NCBI GenBank assembly: GCA_025966435.1
Contig: JAICRQ010000173.1
Span: forward strand, 1-7,120
Reading direction: 5' to 3'
Length of the DNA stretch: 7,120 nucleotides
From: Anaerolineales bacterium
GTDB taxonomy: Bacteria; Chloroflexota; Anaerolineae; Anaerolineales; Villigracilaceae
Numbering within the stretch: the first letter of the stretch is position 1; every line of letters begins with the position of its first letter. A program made the position numbers and the translations under genes. The notes below the pieces were generated by a model that saw only the letters and a list, made by a program, of their open reading frames with translations, did no database searches and was not told the origin of the DNA. Below, one piece after another: positions 6,219-7,120 of the stretch.

Positions 6219-7120
6219 TTATAGATAACGCAACCACCATTGCGAGGGATGAGTCTCACGATACCGCTGGTACCATCTGCAAAGGGGATAGAGCAAAAGG
6301 ATCACGACCACCCAGACGATATATACCGCTCCGAGACTCAACCCAAAGCCGGTCAAACTTCCCGATCGGAGGGCGCTGGAAGAGAGGATGTATTCGCTTG
6401 GATCGCGCCCCTCATACACGAGCAGGAGCATAGCTAGCGCGTGGATGATATAGAGGTGAAGGATATAGAAAAAGAAGGGAACTCTCCCAAAGACGGTCAC
6501 GGGCTTTGGAAGGCGGTTTGGGTATCGCTCGACTAGTGATAAGAAGATCAGAGACGGTCCGATTGTCATGAGTAGAAAATGCAAAGAAGGTGGATATTTG
6601 GTCGTGTTCAGGAAGGAGAGCAGCGTGAATACAGGTGCAGTATGCACATCCCATTCACGCGGTTCGCCATACAAATTGAATGCACGGAGCAGGACGAATA
6701 ACAACGTCGCGGCCAGTCCGACGCTTAGAAGCCATCTCCTTCTCCGGTCGGCAGGGAAATCATTTTTATAGAGCGTTCCAAAGACGTATCCCAGTGCCAT
6801 CAGACCGATCCACGGCAGGACGGGGTAAAGAAAGTTGACGAGAGAGTCGCCGAGCAAGACCGTATTCGGTTGATGAAATGTGTACCAAACGAGAGCATTC
6901 CAGGACGATCCCCGGACAGTGATGGGGTCTAGCAGGTTGTGCCCAAAGACCAGGATCATGCCGATGGAGAGAATCCATTTTTCCGGCAGGAAGATCAGCC
7001 CCGACAATGCAACCATGCTGATGCCAATTGCCCAGATCACCTGCAGGAGACGAAAACTGTAGGTGATATCGAACGTCCAGGCAAAGTTGACGATCACCAG
7101 CTCCACGAAGACCAGCCAAA
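6219..7120 (-). CDS. DUF1624/HGSNAT-like multi-pass membrane acyltransferase-family protein; 5' end outside window
   Basis: About 299 codons of this frame lie in the window and the frame stays open to the right edge. The Val codon at 7106 could be read as a GTG start, but the codons before it (WLVF) continue the family's conserved helix, so the true start lies outside, probably 80-100 codons away. About seven hydrophobic helices are present, separated by short charged loops. Family-typical stretches include WTFDITYSFRLLQVIWAIG, GHNLLDP, GYVFGTLY, KYPPSLHFLLMTIGPSL and FGRVPFFFYILHLYIIH. The family is related to heparan-alpha-glucosaminide N-acetyltransferase, a membrane enzyme that passes acetyl groups to sugars across a membrane; bacterial members lack settled substrates. 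The C-terminus (WYQRYRETHP) is basic and probably cytoplasmic. The following gene has its own promoter, so no operon link is implied. Confidence 0.85.
   Translation of the reverse strand, partial: WLVFVELVIVNFAWTFDITYSFRLLQVIWAIGISMVALSGLIFLPEKWILSIGMILVFGHNLLDPITVRGSSWNALVWYTFHQPNTVLLGDSLVNFLYPVLPWIGLMALGYVFGTLYKNDFPADRRRRWLLSVGLAATLLFVLLRAFNLYGEPREWDVHTAPVFTLLSFLNTTKYPPSLHFLLMTIGPSLIFLSLVERYPNRLPKPVTVFGRVPFFFYILHLYIIHALAMLLLVYEGRDPSEYILSSSALRSGSLTGFGLSLGAVYIVWVVVILLLYPLCRWYQRYRETHPSQWWLRYL

Overview
The window carries seven protein-coding genes, all on the minus strand. The gene at the left edge lacks its 3' end and the one at the right edge lacks its 5' end. No tRNA, rRNA, CRISPR array, transposase or integrase is visible. 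The source is probably an uncultured bacterium of the Chloroflexota (Anaerolineae-like). This is an inference from style: a lipoprotein with a Thr/Pro-rich linker after its lipobox Cys, a C39-like peptidase fused to three SH3b domains, and a membrane acyltransferase-like protein (DUF1624/HGSNAT type) with sequence typical of that group. None of these is a formal taxonomic marker.

Right part (7120 to 4950, in the direction of transcription). The C-terminal part of a multi-pass DUF1624/HGSNAT-like membrane protein comes first. Next is a short intergenic region with a good extended -10 promoter. That promoter appears to drive a two-gene unit: a small DUF1801-family protein and a leucine-rich-repeat protein whose GTG start overlaps the preceding stop codon by four bases (GTGA).

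Middle part (4814 to 3482). A predicted secreted lipoprotein alpha/beta hydrolase with a complete Ser-Asp-His triad is followed by a 208-bp spacer. The spacer holds a perfect 15-bp inverted repeat whose two arms are each dyad-symmetric and lie 21 bp apart, a second 14-bp palindrome at the hydrolase stop codon, and a weak candidate promoter.

Left part (3481 to 1). Three closely spaced genes (35-bp and 44-bp gaps) look like one operon. They encode a C39-like cysteine peptidase with three SH3b repeats and no signal peptide; a four-helix membrane protein with two SLATT/DUF4231-like 2TM units and a long charged helical tail; and a protein opening with a Pro/Ala-rich linker followed by a nucleoside-deoxyribosyltransferase/TIR-like Rossmannoid domain of the type found at the N-terminus of DUF4071 (TRAFs-binding/TPR) proteins. 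SLATT membrane proteins and nucleotide-processing Rossmannoid domains are known parts of nucleotide-centred bacterial conflict systems. This cassette is therefore the best candidate here for an undescribed defence or stress-response system, but that is inference from domain content and gene order.
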